Assembly (NCBI GenBank): GCA_023014335.1
Contig: JAECYW010000003.1
Span: forward strand, 3,100,001-3,164,000
Length of the DNA: 64,000 nucleotides
DNA from: Galerina marginata
Lineage: Eukaryota; Basidiomycota; Agaricomycetes; Agaricales; Galerinaceae
Direction: 5' to 3'
Shown here: piece by piece, positions 42,523 through 54,359 of the stretch
Position numbering within the stretch: the first letter of the stretch is position 1
How the letters are laid out: each line of letters starts with the position of its first letter
Position numbers and translations under genes: made by a program
Notes under the pieces: model-generated
Seen by the model: the letters and a program-made list of their open reading frames with translations, nothing else
Database searches by the model: none
What the model was told of the DNA's origin: nothing

Positions 42523-43305
42523 TCACGTATTTTTCCCCAAAGAATCTATAGCCGCAAACTGACTCTCGATGTCGTTGCCAGTCTGAACGATCCATAAATC
42601 GTTTTGCAATAGTCCGCAGAGCAGTGCGATCCAGCCACCTTTCGGTTGCTTAAGATAGGCCCGAGGGTCGATGTGGACTTCGATCATTTGATGAATCGGT
42701 GGGGTGCGTCGTTCTGTAGGGAAAATCCGAAGGATGATTTTAAGCGAGAAATTCCCTGATTCAATGGGAAAGGAAGGGGAGATTGGGGATAGATTTATGA
42801 AATCTCCTGCGGGGACCAGCTGGCACTCGTTCGGTGCAAGGAGCAGCCGAGTATGCTTAGCAAAATTCACATGGAGCTCGGGGATCGTGAAAACGAAACA
42901 GGGGAAGTTCTCGCGCGAAACCTTCTCCAAAGCAGCGAGACGGTCGCCTTGATCGTTCGAGATCCACGACGCCCGGCAGAGAAGCATGCCAATAGAGGCA
43001 GCGACCAGTATTTCCATCCTATTGCTGTGCCCAAGGTAGGCTACGCCCAAGTCGTCCTGTTGGGCTGGCGAGACCCCGTCCTGATGGCAGTAGGGTTTAT
43101 GGAATGGCCAATGTCTCTTTTGACATTCCCGGTTCTATGAGAAAATGGCTTCAGTGGTTGAGGTGGAAATCACATTACGATTACGCACACAGTAATACGC
43201 TCGATTGCACCGGGCGCAACGAAGGGCTTTCATCTCTATCGGCGGAAGCGCAGTGCAAGAAAAGCACGCGCGAGTGACTTCTGGTCGCTCTGGTCGCTTG
43301 GACAT
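42523..43305 (-). CDS. MYND zinc-finger protein 1
   Basis: Exons 43305-43189 and 43134-42523 on the minus strand (54-nt intron) give 242 residues. The MYND finger is complete: C14, C17, C30, C33, C39, C43, H51, C55, with CNRAYYC before and NRECQKRHWPFHKPYC after the intron. The intron falls exactly after the fifth Cys. The remaining 185 residues are an unassigned domain with conserved hydrophobic strands (FPCFVFTIPELHVNF, GGWIALLCGLL). MYND fingers bind proline-rich partners and mediate protein contacts. No SET domain is present, so this is not a SMYD methyltransferase. It is the first of three tandem MYND genes on this strand. Confidence 0.75.
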
Positions 43306-43478
43306 TTTGGTAGGGTTCAACTGGAGATAGAGGGAAGAAAGGAACGGGCTCGTTTTTATTGTACGCGTGTTCTGTCAATAGGGACAAATCGTCTGCCTTA
43401 CCTTAATTGTCTGACTCACTCAATGTCGTAAATCAAGTATAAAAAATGCAATTGTCCGAATAATGACATTTTAAGTAT

Positions 43479-44234
43479 TTACGTCGCTCTCACCCTATCT
43501 AAGTCCTCGGTATACGATCTTAACAGGTCCGCGAGTAAAAGCGATTCTTGGTTGGGTTCGAGAGGGGCGGGGAAACAGTCGAGGCTGCAATAAATGGTGC
43601 ATGAACGTACGACGGGGTCTCGGTTGGGGAAGTGAGAGTTGAGGACGTAAAGAAACGCGACTGGACATTCCTCCTTTCGGAAGATCGGAAATATCATATT
43701 CTTCATGCGCTCGGGGAGTTCGGATATCTTGGTGCACCTTATAGATCGGAGCTGGACTCGGTTGTGATCCTGCAGCGCCGGCGGGCAATCAAATGTCTTG
43801 AGTTCGACATAAATGAAGTATTCCTTGCAACGTTGAGAGAACTCGGCAAATCGTGCCTTTTCGCTGGAGGTATCCGAGTCCGAAAGGCGGAAAAGTTCGA
43901 CGGCGAGCTTAAGCAACCGGTCCTCGTAGCGATTGTGCCATGCGATCGCAAGGCGGGGCCTAGCATGAGGAGCCCCAACGCCGCAGAATTTCGAATGCGA
44001 GGGCCAGTGCCTATCTGCACACTCATTACTCTGCGACCAAAAAAACAAAGACACATTTGAACGAGGAGTGAGAAAGGTAGTGAAAACACGTACGCAATAA
44101 AAAAGGGGATCCGGCAAAGTATCCTCATTCGAAGCAATCTCGGGGCAATGCTGGCAGCGAATTGGGTTCATAATGACATTCAGACACCCATCGGCATTGC
44201 AATAATTGCGCTCGCGTTCGTAAAGTGTAGGCAT
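43479..44234 (-). CDS. MYND zinc-finger protein 2
   Basis: Exons 44234-44094 and 44030-43479 on the minus strand (63-nt intron, itself open in frame) give 230 residues. Metal ligands are C12, C17, C27, C30, C47, C51, H59, C63; the loop between the second and third pairs is longer than in the neighbours. The intron again follows the YC cysteine. The C-terminal part is helical and then strand-rich (KEYFIYVELKTFDCPP, VAFLYVLNSHFPNRD). It has no recognised domain. The 173-bp gap to the MYND 1 start codon and shared orientation suggest tandem duplication followed by strong divergence. Confidence 0.75.
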   Translation of the reverse strand: MPTLYERERNYCNADGCLNVIMNPIRCQHCPEIASNEDTLPDPLFYCVRVFTTFLTPRSNVSLFFWSQSNECADRHWPSHSKFCGVGAPHARPRLAIAWHNRYEDRLLKLAVELFRLSDSDTSSEKARFAEFSQRCKEYFIYVELKTFDCPPALQDHNRVQLRSIRCTKISELPERMKNMIFPIFRKEECPVAFLYVLNSHFPNRDPVVRSCTIYCSLDCFPAPLEPNQESLLLADLLRSYTEDLDRVRAT

Positions 44235-44456
44235 GGGGAAAATATCGAAGGGATGGGATTCAAGAACGCAGGCACTCGTTTTAAGAAGGGAGACTTTGGA
44301 ATCCGACGACGCCGAAAACTCAGAAGATTATTTGAAAGTTTGACATGGATTTAACACCCGATGAATATCTTGGAGTTTATTCAAAAGCTTATGCAAATTT
44401 AGCATTCGATTAGGGTGATGCCGAGATCAAAAATTATATTCTGACAAATGCTACGT

Positions 44457-45173
44457 CTAATACATCTCGTCAGAGGCCAGATTCGGAAAAGCCATGTCAA
44501 AAGAATTGAAGAAGTTAATTTCTGACCGAAATGCATCGAACTGGGCCTTGAGCGGAGGGAAAGGAGCGGGATAATCTTGGAGATTGACAGGGGATGACGT
44601 GATAGTGAGGGCGGGATCGCGAATGTGATCGAACTTGGAGTACTGGGAATACACAAAAATGCATGTGGGAGGGTTGCATAGGAACCATTTAAGGTAGTCC
44701 TCCGGATTGAACCCGTCCTTGATGATTTTTATTTCGAGTTTGTGGAATGTGAGTTTATTGTGAGGGGCTGTGGTTAGCGGACAGTCCCGCTCAATTAACG
44801 AAACCTTGACAAATTCTGTGCGTAAACGTCTGGGGAGTGTGTCTGGTGCACCGGACTCCATAATCGAAAGAGCAATTTGTGTGAGGCGTTCTTCATGCAC
44901 GCTGTGTGGCCAAGACATGGTAAGTTCGTTGTCGGGGGCCGTTATGATTCCTCTCTGGCAAAACGGTTTGTGCATCTGCCAGTCGGTCATCTGGCACGTT
45001 GAGTTCTTCAAACTGACATTTGGAGATTAGCTCTACGGAGAAAGCACGCAATAAAATACCCCCCGGCAACCGGTGCATAGTCGACGGTGCGGAAGTAACT
45101 TGCGGCATGAGGCACAGAATTGAAAATAATCTACTTTGCGCTTATGTCCCGGGAGAATCGATACATCCGACAT
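44457..45173 (-). CDS. MYND zinc-finger protein 3
   Basis: Exons 45173-45048 and 45005-44457 on the minus strand give 224 residues. Ligands are C20, C23, C33, C36, C42, C46, H54, C58 (FCASCRKLLPHRRLC, then NSTCQMTDWQMHKPFC). I placed the acceptor at AAG (45006) because it restores exact MYND spacing; the resulting intron is only 42 nt. The position matches the other two genes. The C-terminal region (HEERLTQIALSIMESG ... CIFVYSQYSKF) faintly resembles those of MYND 1 and 2. It is divergent from the F-box-like gene, whose start lies 252 bp away, so the two may share a bidirectional promoter. Confidence 0.7.
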
Positions 45174-45424
45174 CCTGTTTCTGGATCAGGACCAGTGAGA
45201 ATTCGACATTATCTGAAAGCTCACCTTTCGAAATTTTGATAAGTTGAAACGAGATTATGGACAGAATTTTACTCCTTGCCAGAAGACGACTCATCGAAGC
45301 TGCCTTCTTATACAGTTTCTTCGATCTCGTCGGCGCTTCTGATCCAAAAATTTAAAAATAGAATTAACTACAATGATATCAGTGAAATTTCCAGACACGG
45401 CTTCGCCAATTAACAACCGCTTCA

Positions 45425-45993
45425 ATGGGCATCTCTCAAAGCCACACCAGCGACGACCAAACACCGGTACTGCCTTTAGACGTCGTCTTGCGCGCCTACG
45501 ATCTCCTCGATACAAGGACCTTAATGTCTGTTGGTCACGTTAACCGCCAGTTGAAGATAACGGTCAAAATATTCATGACTATCCGCATCAACGGAATCCT
45601 ATCTAATATTATAACCAACATCCATGTATCAAGCTTTCTATCGACGCTCACCGAATCGACTTCCGTAATAGGAGGATCAAGCGCGCTCGCTGTTCTGGTT
45701 CCCACGTTCTTCGACAAGGTAAGCAATGATAATGTGAAAGACAGTACATAAATAATAATTTCCAGGCCTACAGCCAGAACATCAATGTATATACCTGTAA
45801 AAAGATAGTTCTGACATCGAAACAGCGATATAAGAATATATCTTCTCACCTTCCGCTTGACCTGGAATCTGGTTCACCGACTGTGGCTTTGAGGTCTTCG
45901 CACGTTTTTCTACTTGTGCGTCGGTGTCGGGTTGAGAAGGGTTACTCTTGCCAGTGGTGGTCGGTCCGCCCCACAAAACTTGTTTTTGACTAG
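45425..45993 (+). CDS. F-box-like protein, C-terminus possibly lost
   Basis: Exons 45425-45718 and 45766-45993 (47-nt intron) give 173 residues. The N-terminal LPLDVVLRAYDLLDTRTLMS followed by HVNRQL is a credible F-box. Next come STSVIGGSSALAVLVPTFF and INVYT, a pattern resembling the SVISGSxAL...P...LDVY region of mushroom F-box-type proteins. After that the second exon becomes compositionally odd and overlaps, antisense, exons of the next gene, so the original 3-prime part may be gone. F-box proteins recruit substrates to SCF ubiquitin ligases. Confidence 0.5.
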
Positions 45994-46397
45994 CCTTCCG
46001 TGAGCCGTCAGCGCTTCAGCAGAAAACCTACAAAATTGGTATGAAACTGACCAACTCTTTTTTTTTAGCCTCAAGCTCTTCGACGCGCTCGACGCTCAGA
46101 GTATACTGGCGCAGGGCATCCGTTCTCTTGTCAGAAGCCGCCTTGGTTTGCGCTGCGGAACCAAGAATAACAGTCAGGGAGGCTAAATGGTGGGGGACGC
46201 TGAATACTTACCACGGTTGGCGCGAGTTGCCTTGTTGGTCAAAGCTTCGTGAATTTGGTTGGCCTCTTGCAAAGCTGTCATGCAGCGGCTTCGCTCGCCC
46301 ACGGCGAGTGCAATAGCTTCTACAAGTTAGGGTTTGGCCAGTACGATATAGGAGTGGATTTGCTACCGTTTTCGAGCTCCTCCACGGGGGTTAACAT
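45855..46397 (-). CDS. Coiled-coil protein of unknown function
   Basis: Minus-strand exons 46397-46367, 46319-46212 and 46152-46052 are in phase (introns 47 and 59 nt). They encode a long charged helix (MTALQEANQIHEALTNK ... DALRQYTLSVERVEELEAKK). A further open segment at about 45976-45855 (GGPTTTGKSNPSQPDTDAQV) looks like the next exon, but the phase does not close, so the 3-prime end is unsettled. No domain beyond coiled coil. It overlaps the end of the F-box-like gene on the other strand. Confidence 0.4.
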
Positions 46398-48599
46398 TGC
46401 AAGGAGAAAGTTTATGGCTGCAGCAAGATGATGGGGAAAAAAGTGGAAGGATTTACAACCGTTCGAAGACAAGAAGTACCACAACACAACTTTTCACATT
46501 TGGAACCCGTTTAGGTTCACCGTTTTACCCTGGGGCCTATCTGAGTTCAAGATCTCTGAGATCATCCACGCGCTACACTCTGCCCAGATTCAGGAACCAT
46601 GCAACGACTCACCCAGAAGAAGCGCCGAAAATCAAATTCCTAATGGGGATGTTAATCACTCAGATAAGCGCTCAGCAATTTAAGTGTTGACGAACGATGT
46701 CATACAGCCTCTGAATCACGTGTTGGGAGGGCTATGAGTTGACGGGCGGCTATTCTAAATCTGAAATTCCCATGACCTTTAGATCTTTGGGTTTTTTTGG
46801 GGGGGGGTTCCACAAGGCATCGATTTAGCCCTGAACATGTGACCTCGAGAAAGGCGAATAATCTTCAATGCCCCAAGAGTCAAGTTACTGTATTGAGCGT
46901 ACTTTGCGATTGTTGTCAGAGCCAGATTCCATGGAGCCCGAAGCAGCTGCGTCATCGTCACGGTCGGAGTTGTCAAGACCTTGGTCCGGCCATGTAGGTT
47001 CGGTTGACTCATCACGCACAATGGCTTCAGTGGTATCAATCCATTCGGAAAGCCAGCCAGCATGATGGAAGTAGTTGAGCTTACTATGGGGATGCAGAAC
47101 TAAAAAGGTTAGACTTGTGTAACGTAGAATTTAAAAAATCAGGACGTAGGCAAAGCAATCTGGTAGACTTCGGACTCATCCGTCAATGGGTAGTACCTGT
47201 TCAGGAGACATGGTGACGCGGTCGGACATGGGTAGGACGCGTCAAGACATCGGTGGGTGGTGATGGCACCTCTTCCTGTTGTTTGCTTCGCTTAGTGTAA
47301 TCAGTGTATTTAGGACTAGCCTACATACCTTTCTTTTACAGGGGAGAGGCGCACAGCGCCAGTGGTGGCGCGGATTGTTGCATGCAAAGATCGGCATTGC
47401 ACAATATTAGTTTAAGCCGACAATGACGGGAATAGAAGTCCATGACGTCATCACGGAGCTCATATCAGGAACTCTTCGAAAACTATGTTTTACTTCCAAG
47501 GTGCCGGTGAGTAGTTGGCTATTTGTATATCCTAAAGCCCGGCTCACTTCTTTCTCTAGCTCTTGTATTGTTGTTCCTAATCCACTCCGCTTTGTGAAAC
47601 GGATGCCGGTTCTTCCTTCCACTTCACGATTGGGCTATTAGTTTGCACTCCTGTCGGCCAGGTTGGCAATTGAGGAGCAAAACCTCGGGCCTCAAGGCCT
47701 CAGGCCTCAGACCTCAGACCTCAAAATTTTGCTGCACACACTAGCCCTTCATCTAAGCTCATAACAACTGCTCAAACACCTAGATTCTCTCCCGCAGCGC
47801 GTATGAAGACCCCGTCTTTTGCCCCCTCCATCTCATTGATGGCTCCCTTCCCACAGCAGTTGAACACACACACAACAAAGTCACATCCATTCGCCTTTGT
47901 AGGTGTGATATGGACTTCAAGCGTCCCACGCCTCTTCGCCTTCAGCTCCAACGACTGATTGAACAAATGAAGGTAGGGGGCAGTAACGACAGCCAGCGGC
48001 GACGATGACGACGACTGTGGGGTGTAGTCGATACCGTGAAACAGCGGGGAAGGTGCGAGCAGGACAAGGAGCAAGAGAAAGAAGGGTGATTTGATGACGG
48101 TGGGCTGGCTGCTGATCTCCGGTGAGTTGGTCGGTTGATTCCGTTATTCGACTGACCTCTGCGCAGCGACGAGTATGCCGCATGTGGGAGAGTAGGTAGC
48201 TGCAATCGTGACTCGGGAGAGGAGATGGTCGGGCGGGCGATGATGGGATGAACAAGAGCTCGAACATCCGTCGAAAACTCCAAGTCGCAAGCTCAAGGTG
48301 GGCTGGAAACGAGGTGAGTAACGCTCTGACTAGGCTATGAAGCGTTACTTTCCTCGCCGATCTGAAGACTCCAAACCATCAAGTTTACATGACGGCTGCG
48401 CTTGCTGAGCGCATGAGCTTTGAGGTCTTGCGCCCCAAGTCGGCGTGGAGAGGAGATGGGTGCTATAGTACTTAAGAAACTCCCCTATCTTCTTTATTTG
48501 GCTATGTCTTTGTTTTCATCACGATCGCGTGATGTTTGACTCAACTTTTCCCAAATTCGATCGCGTCTGCGATTCCCAACTAGGTCCTCGTTCTTGCTA
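46398..48599. other. Gene-free stretch with short tandem repeat and dispersed repeat
   Basis: At about 47680-47730 the motif CCTCAGG/CCTCAGA is repeated seven or so times. About 47800-48330 is an inverted copy of the dispersed repeat seen at 9400-10250. Frames at 46779-47063 and 47423-47641 show no domain. Confidence 0.4.
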
Positions 48600-50339
48600 A
48601 TGTCGATGACTCTGCGCAGCAGAACTGCGCCCAGCAAGGCACATGGGGAATTTGCCCCCAAGAAGCCTCTGCCATTGGAGAATCACGTTGAAGACGCTCT
48701 CGTTGGGCCATCCGTCGAGGCGAAGATTCAAGGTTCTGGCAAGAAACGCGGCCAGAGACAAGCCACCCAGAAGGCGACCAAAAAGGCAAAGATTGACACC
48801 GGCCACGTCCTCGAAATCGTCCACGTTGCGCTCGTGCCAGTGAACACCATTGTAGTTCGGCTTGAAGGTCAGCCTATAGAGTGTGTCAACGACGACAGTC
48901 CAGCAAGTCCTTCATTTTTTGTATTATATCCCATGTTTATTGTTGTCAGTTTAGTGGTGCTGTGGTTGTCGCAATGGGGGCGAACTCGTTGTCTGTGTGA
49001 CGTGTCGTAAACGTGCCCTTTGCTCTCGATGCGTCATTCTCAATCCCAAATTCGAGTTTTCTTGTCCACCCTGCCACCTTGACATACCAGTTGAATCACA
49101 GAAGGATGGTTCCCAGAAGCAAGACCTTGGCCATTCGCGTTTACGAGGTAGCCGCCAACGTAATTTGGCCCCATATGTGCGTTTAACATAAAGCTTCTCT
49201 AAACCTCTCGTACTAATAGCTGATGTAGCCGCACAATTACGTTGGTGCGTCAACAACTAGAGAACTTTGGCCAATGATCAATGCGCGGCCTCTTATCCTG
49301 ATTTCACTCAGGCTTCAAGGGCTCTCACTAACAGCTAGTCCTGTACCGTCAATATATTCTCATTTACACCATTATCTATTGGGCAATATAGCCCATGTAG
49401 ATCTCGACTTTTCGTTCGAAAATGTAAAAGAGGCCGCCTCATTTGATACGCGCCTCTTGGCTCTTGTTAAATGCATGGAAGTTGGAGAGCTGCAACGGTA
49501 TGTGTTCGAATGTTAATTTATATGGTTACTCTCAAACGTCTCCTAGGTTTCATCGTTGCCTGTTCTTATTTTCAAATCATTCTACCCCTGACACTGGCGA
49601 TCTCCACATTGCCCCCGATAATCGGGGTGCGAACACAATTGACAATGTAAGTTACAGTTTACTTCATCTGTTTTGACAATCCCTGAAACTAGATGCTTCA
49701 ATAGGTGTTTTCACGTATCTTTACGGAACGTTTTGCTGCTGTCCTTAAGAGGTCGCAGGAGACCATGATGGTTATTCTATCCTGTGGTGGAATTATTTCG
49801 AATAAGGAAGCTCTTGGTCATTTGCAAGACTTTTCGAAACGGTTTGGGTTTCTTCCTCAGTCGCTCTATTGTGGTCTAAGGTCTTACATGATTTTAGGGG
49901 AATTTTTTCTGAAATTCTTGCATTCAATCAAACCAATTTTCAGCTGGCCTTTGCATCAAAATTTCTAACCGACTACGCCCTCAACCACTTTGTTCTGTAC
50001 AAACCATCCTTAAAGGCAACAATTGCAGAACATCAGGCCCTTGGAGCTCATACGGATGTCGTTCAATTCCGAGGTGGTGAAGTTGCTCGGTATATTTGGT
50101 CACACCCTGGGAAGCGGCCGTTTGGAAATTTCATCCCTGTCCAATGTCCGAAATGCTGCTGCCTACAACCTTGGTCCTCCCCTGAGGTTATGAACAAGGG
50201 GAACAAGGTCAAGCTCGTTTGTCGCGTGGATAACTGCTCTGCCTCTATTGAACACTCAAAGCCACCATCAGCAGAATGGATTAAAATACCTAATGCATCT
50301 GATGAACGTGGAGGTTGGCTTAAAGTCCCGTTATTGTAG
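48600..50339 (+). CDS. Agaricomycete repetitive-family protein with PHD-like N-terminal finger and C-terminal zinc ribbon
   Basis: Exons 48600-48884, 48955-49176, 49229-49497, 49547-49646 and 49705-~49840 are in phase; a last exon runs from about 49881 to the TAG at 50337. A basic N-terminus (GSGKKRGQRQATQKATKK) precedes a Cys-rich block, CCGCRNGGELVVC, VTCRKRALCSRC and FSCPPCH, which reads like a PHD-type finger. A central domain follows, then YIWSHPGKRPFGNFIPVQ with CPKC...CRVDNC, a zinc ribbon. The end motif (YIWxHPxxRPxGN...QCPxC) is one I recognise from a large family of unknown function in mushroom genomes. Around 49840-49880 the join is uncertain (a 39-nt intron or a frameshift). Confidence 0.5.
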
Positions 50340-50890
50340 TTGTCCAATATGTATCCCATTTCCAAATGAACGCGTAGCTCTATAAAATTCACGTCTGCGT
50401 ATTTCTGTCTAGTATTTTAACCAGTCAAATATTTATACACAAATCAAGAAGCAAGAGATGAGATGCACCGCCTTCTTCGCAGCTTTCTTGCGGCAGTCAG
50501 CTAGCAAACCAGAAAGCGCATTCGTGCCGAGGAGATTACGCTCCCTTGATGAGGTCAAGAGTGGGTCTTGGCTTGAAGCTAATTATAAAGTGATCTGGCA
50601 GGCGGTGGCAGTAAATGCCTCCAATGATGGTCGTTCGGTGATGAAAATCCGGGACGCGATCGTCGATGAGCACTCTTTGCTCCTGTACATTGATTTCTCC
50701 GCCAATTGATGTCGTCGCAACCGCGGTTCGAGTGCGGCGGTCTTCGAAGTTGTTGTGGAAGGGGAAAACCAGATTGCATGAGCTTGTAGAGAAGGATCGG
50801 ATGACGCGGCGGGGGCTGTATGCTGGGATTAGGGTACCTAGGTAGAGTTGTTAGAAGATTGTTTTAATCTCAACATAAACACGTACCAAT
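50340..50890. other. Short frame and intergenic DNA
   Basis: An 83-codon frame starting at ATG 50458 has no recognisable domain. It could be a small gene but nothing else supports it. Confidence 0.3.
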
Positions 50891-53070
50891 GGCGGACTAA
50901 AGCAGCTTGGAGCCTGTGAAAATTGGCGCGCCTCATAGCGGATTCCAAAATGAGAGCACGCGGCTTGTAACACCGAGCGTCGCTTGTAGGCTTTCCTGCA
51001 TCCCTCGCTCTCGTGGTGGATCTGGCTCATCCACCCAGAGCGACGACGAGTACTTATTCACTCGCCACCCTGGACCTCCTTCCCGCAGTGGCATATGGGA
51101 ACCCCATCCTCCCATGAAGCCCAGTCTGAGTCGGCAGTATCGGTACTGGCGCCTCTGGCTCATCAGCCAGAGGAGGAGGACGACGTGGACGCAGTAACGT
51201 GGGAGAGCTTGATGAAGTTGGCCAGGCGGAGGCGGCGGATGCAGGGGCAGAGGTGGAGGTGGAGCTCCGGCTCTCTCCTGATTTGGAACTGGAATTGGCT
51301 AAAACCAATGCTAGTGCCGGTGCCAACGCTAGTGGCGACCGGATACGTCTACGACAGGAACAGCAACAGCAACAGCAACAGCAATGCCTACGCCGACGGG
51401 GGTGACGAGGCTGGAGGCGGAGCAAAGCAGAGGAGGCGGAAAGACAGCACATCGCTGGTCACAGCAGCGTCGAAGCAGGTGTCGAAAGCCGCAAAGATCA
51501 CCCGGGCAATGGGTACGTCGAGGTCGAGGTGGACGAAGGCGATGGTGTAGTGAAGGTGATGGTTAAGCCGACCACGAATGAGTTAGAGGCTTTCCAGCCT
51601 CGACCCCAGCCTCGGTCGCAAGACGGAGCGGCAGAGTTGGTCCTGCCTCCCCCTCCCCCTCCCATTCTAACTCCCGCAGACAATCCTTCTCTTCAAACAA
51701 TAAGGACGAGGACGATGGCCTATCGAGACAGCGCTCACCCCGGCCTTGTCGCTATTCCACCCCCGCCCACCCTCCTACAACACCCTCCACCTTTTCCGTT
51801 AAAGCTCATTCAGCAAAATCGAAACCAGCAGGTGTCGAAGCAGAAACAAAAGCTAGGGCACGAATAAGCAAATCATAACCAATGCTGAAGAGACCAAAAC
51901 CACGATCAGAAAAGCGCATACACGCAGAGTTGAAGCCAGAACGTACCTTGATCAAGCAAAAGCGGGAGAACACCGATGCTGTATAGACTCTCGACACCAG
52001 GACCCCCGCGACGCCGAGGAGCTGGAGCTGGAGCTGGGCTGGAGCTGGGGCAGCATCGATGGTGGAGGGAGAATACGCGGCAGGAGGAGCAGAATCAGAA
52101 GCAGTGCTGACGACTCTGCGATGGTGGTCGAGGGTGCCGGTCCTCGTGGCACCACCGAAAGTAGAGAGGACCATTAGTAATGAAAATCATACCAACGACC
52201 TGCGGCCTGTGGTGTCGTCAATCAAACAATGCTTCAGTTGAGGCGAACGGCTTTAATGACGACGAATCCAACGGCGGCGAACCCGGCGACGGCGACTCCA
52301 GCAAGGTCAACTCTGCCTCGAAGGCAGGCAACCGCAGGCGCACGAGAACACGCCCAACCTCCTTCCCATTCAAGCATCCACCAACAAGGACCACGATAGA
52401 GGCGGCGAGAATGGGATGGATGCTGATATTGACGACGGTGACGGGAGTCACGGGACTGTGGTTAGGGTTACGAAGCCAGGTGGTGGTGCCGTGGTGGTGA
52501 TGATAATGGAAACCGCGGTGCTGAGGGTCTTGAGCTTGATCAATTGAAGTCGAAAGAGATGGCGGAGGCGGTGCCGGAGGAGATGAAAATGTTGGTGCGA
52601 AGGGCCAAACGACCAGTTCTCGGACCATGAAAGGGAGGGAGGCTTGGACCAAAACAAAGCCACCATGTTGATGAAGAGGAGAGCAGCAACATTCGAATAG
52701 ACGTGTTGACGATTGTGCGTGCGCTGGGGGGCTAGGTCAACTATAGCAGCGACGAAGAGCGAGCAGAAACCCCACCTGAAGGTATTGATGAAGGTCGAGT
52801 CAACAACAAGGAGGGCGACGGCACGGATGACGAACACCGACTTGCCAGCACCCGACATCTATCAGGATGATGAAGGTGATGGCGGTAGCCACTCCTGTCC
52901 CAACGACAGGGAGGCGGAACACCCCAACGTGGGCAAAATCCTCGCAGAAGTCTCAACACCAGACACAGCGGACGCAGTGCGAGGAAGAGATTCGACGCCT
53001 GCGCCAAGTAATTTTATTTGATTCGGGTGCCTTGAACATCGTTTTAGATCCCACTAATGTTCGAAGATAA
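50891..53070. other. Low-complexity, multi-frame open region, probably a decayed gene
   Basis: Several frames on both strands are open at once because the DNA is rich in GAG/GGC/CAG-type triplets. It includes an (AACAGC)n run at about 51358-51385 that reads as Gln or Asn-Ser repeats, and a Pro-rich run near 51648-51665. Open stretches switch frame repeatedly (for example near 51400, 51870 and 52240) without fitting introns. I cannot support a functional gene. Confidence 0.4.
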
Positions 53071-54359
53071 GAAAGGATAAAAAATTTGTGCAACACGACT
53101 CACTGGTGAGAGATTCCAGGAGATTAAGACCGCATTGACAGGAGAACGCAGGTCGTTGAACTGACTGCTAGGAAGCCCTTTGAAACGACCAGCTGAGTAA
53201 ATAGTTCATACCATTGAACACTTACTCACTTCATTTTCAGCCATCCACAAGGTCCGAACTTCAACATTTCAACCTCAGCATTCAATCTCCCGCCGTCGCC
53301 CGCTCACCCAAGTCCTTGACTCCCAACTAGCGATTGCTGCCACCTACATTCTCAAGCTGCGGCATGGCAAAGGAGAGGATGGAGAGAAATATGTACCAGA
53401 CTTCGACTACGGCGTAACTGCACCCCTCATTTGACGAGCTGTGTCCAGGGTCTGCAGCCGAGTCAACCTGAAATGGACGGGACAAGAAGTGGAGGAATAA
53501 GCTTTCCGCGGCGCCGACGTTTAGAGGCTTAAGGACGGATATACCTCACTCAATGTGCCGTTGTCGAACTGCGTGCCCAGCCCTACTCTTTCTCTTTGCC
53601 TGCCGACTTGGGGATTCAAACTGCCTTCGTTGATTATGCCAGGGCCGCAGCCGTTAAATTGAACCGAACGCTAGAAAAACTTGAGTATTACTTCGCACCG
53701 TCATTGAACGGTTACTCACCTAGTTTTCACCCATCCGAACTTCAGCCTGTCACCCACCCATGCCCGACTTGCAATCATCATTTATGTCCTCCAAGCTGCG
53801 GCATATGTTCATGCTGCATGGAAATTGGTCAAAAACCAAGAAGATGAACAAAAACAAATGGGTAATTCACTGTGAACCAAGTCAAAGCCCGTACATGTCT
53901 GGTAAGAGCGGTCGTCACGGTGGTGAGGTTGCGCCATTGCCGCTATTCAAAGTGGTGGTGTGACTGGGCAGCCATGTCAATGAGGTAAAGGCAAGCGACG
54001 CTGATGAAAGTGAGGAAAGGGAAGGCCGGTGACGACGGAAATAGAAGGTTGTCTAAAAATAGGTACCGGGGTTTGCCGGCTAAGTGATCATTAGTCTGGC
54101 CAAAATTTTGGTGGGTTCAGACGGTAAAAGAACTCGTCCTATAAATAGGACTCGTAACGAGGCTATCACTCACCGGTCGGAAATTGTATGGATCGGGAGA
54201 GAGTTTTGTGCTTCAGTTCCTTGTTCGATTCTTCAAAATAACAAAGATTCGCTCGTTATGACCATAATTGACTCATTCATTCGCATCTCGGGATTAATAT
54301 GGTCTATATTTCAATGCTGACCTCTGGGATCGAGCGAAAGGCAAAGGGGTAGGCGGGGA
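53071..54359. other. Gene-free stretch with two copies of a dispersed repeat
   Basis: The phrase TTACTCACxTxxTTTTCA(g/c)CCATCC occurs near 53220 and 53710, related to copies at 9400 and 48300. The open frame at 53596-53847 lies inside it and is not considered a gene. Confidence 0.4.

Noticed and set aside
50907..53021. Many long frames on both strands
   Set aside because: Triplet-biased low-complexity DNA leaves several frames open at once, and no consistent splicing or domain was found.
53596..53847. 83-codon Cys-rich frame
   Set aside because: It is part of the dispersed repeat, and the cysteines are not arranged as a known finger.
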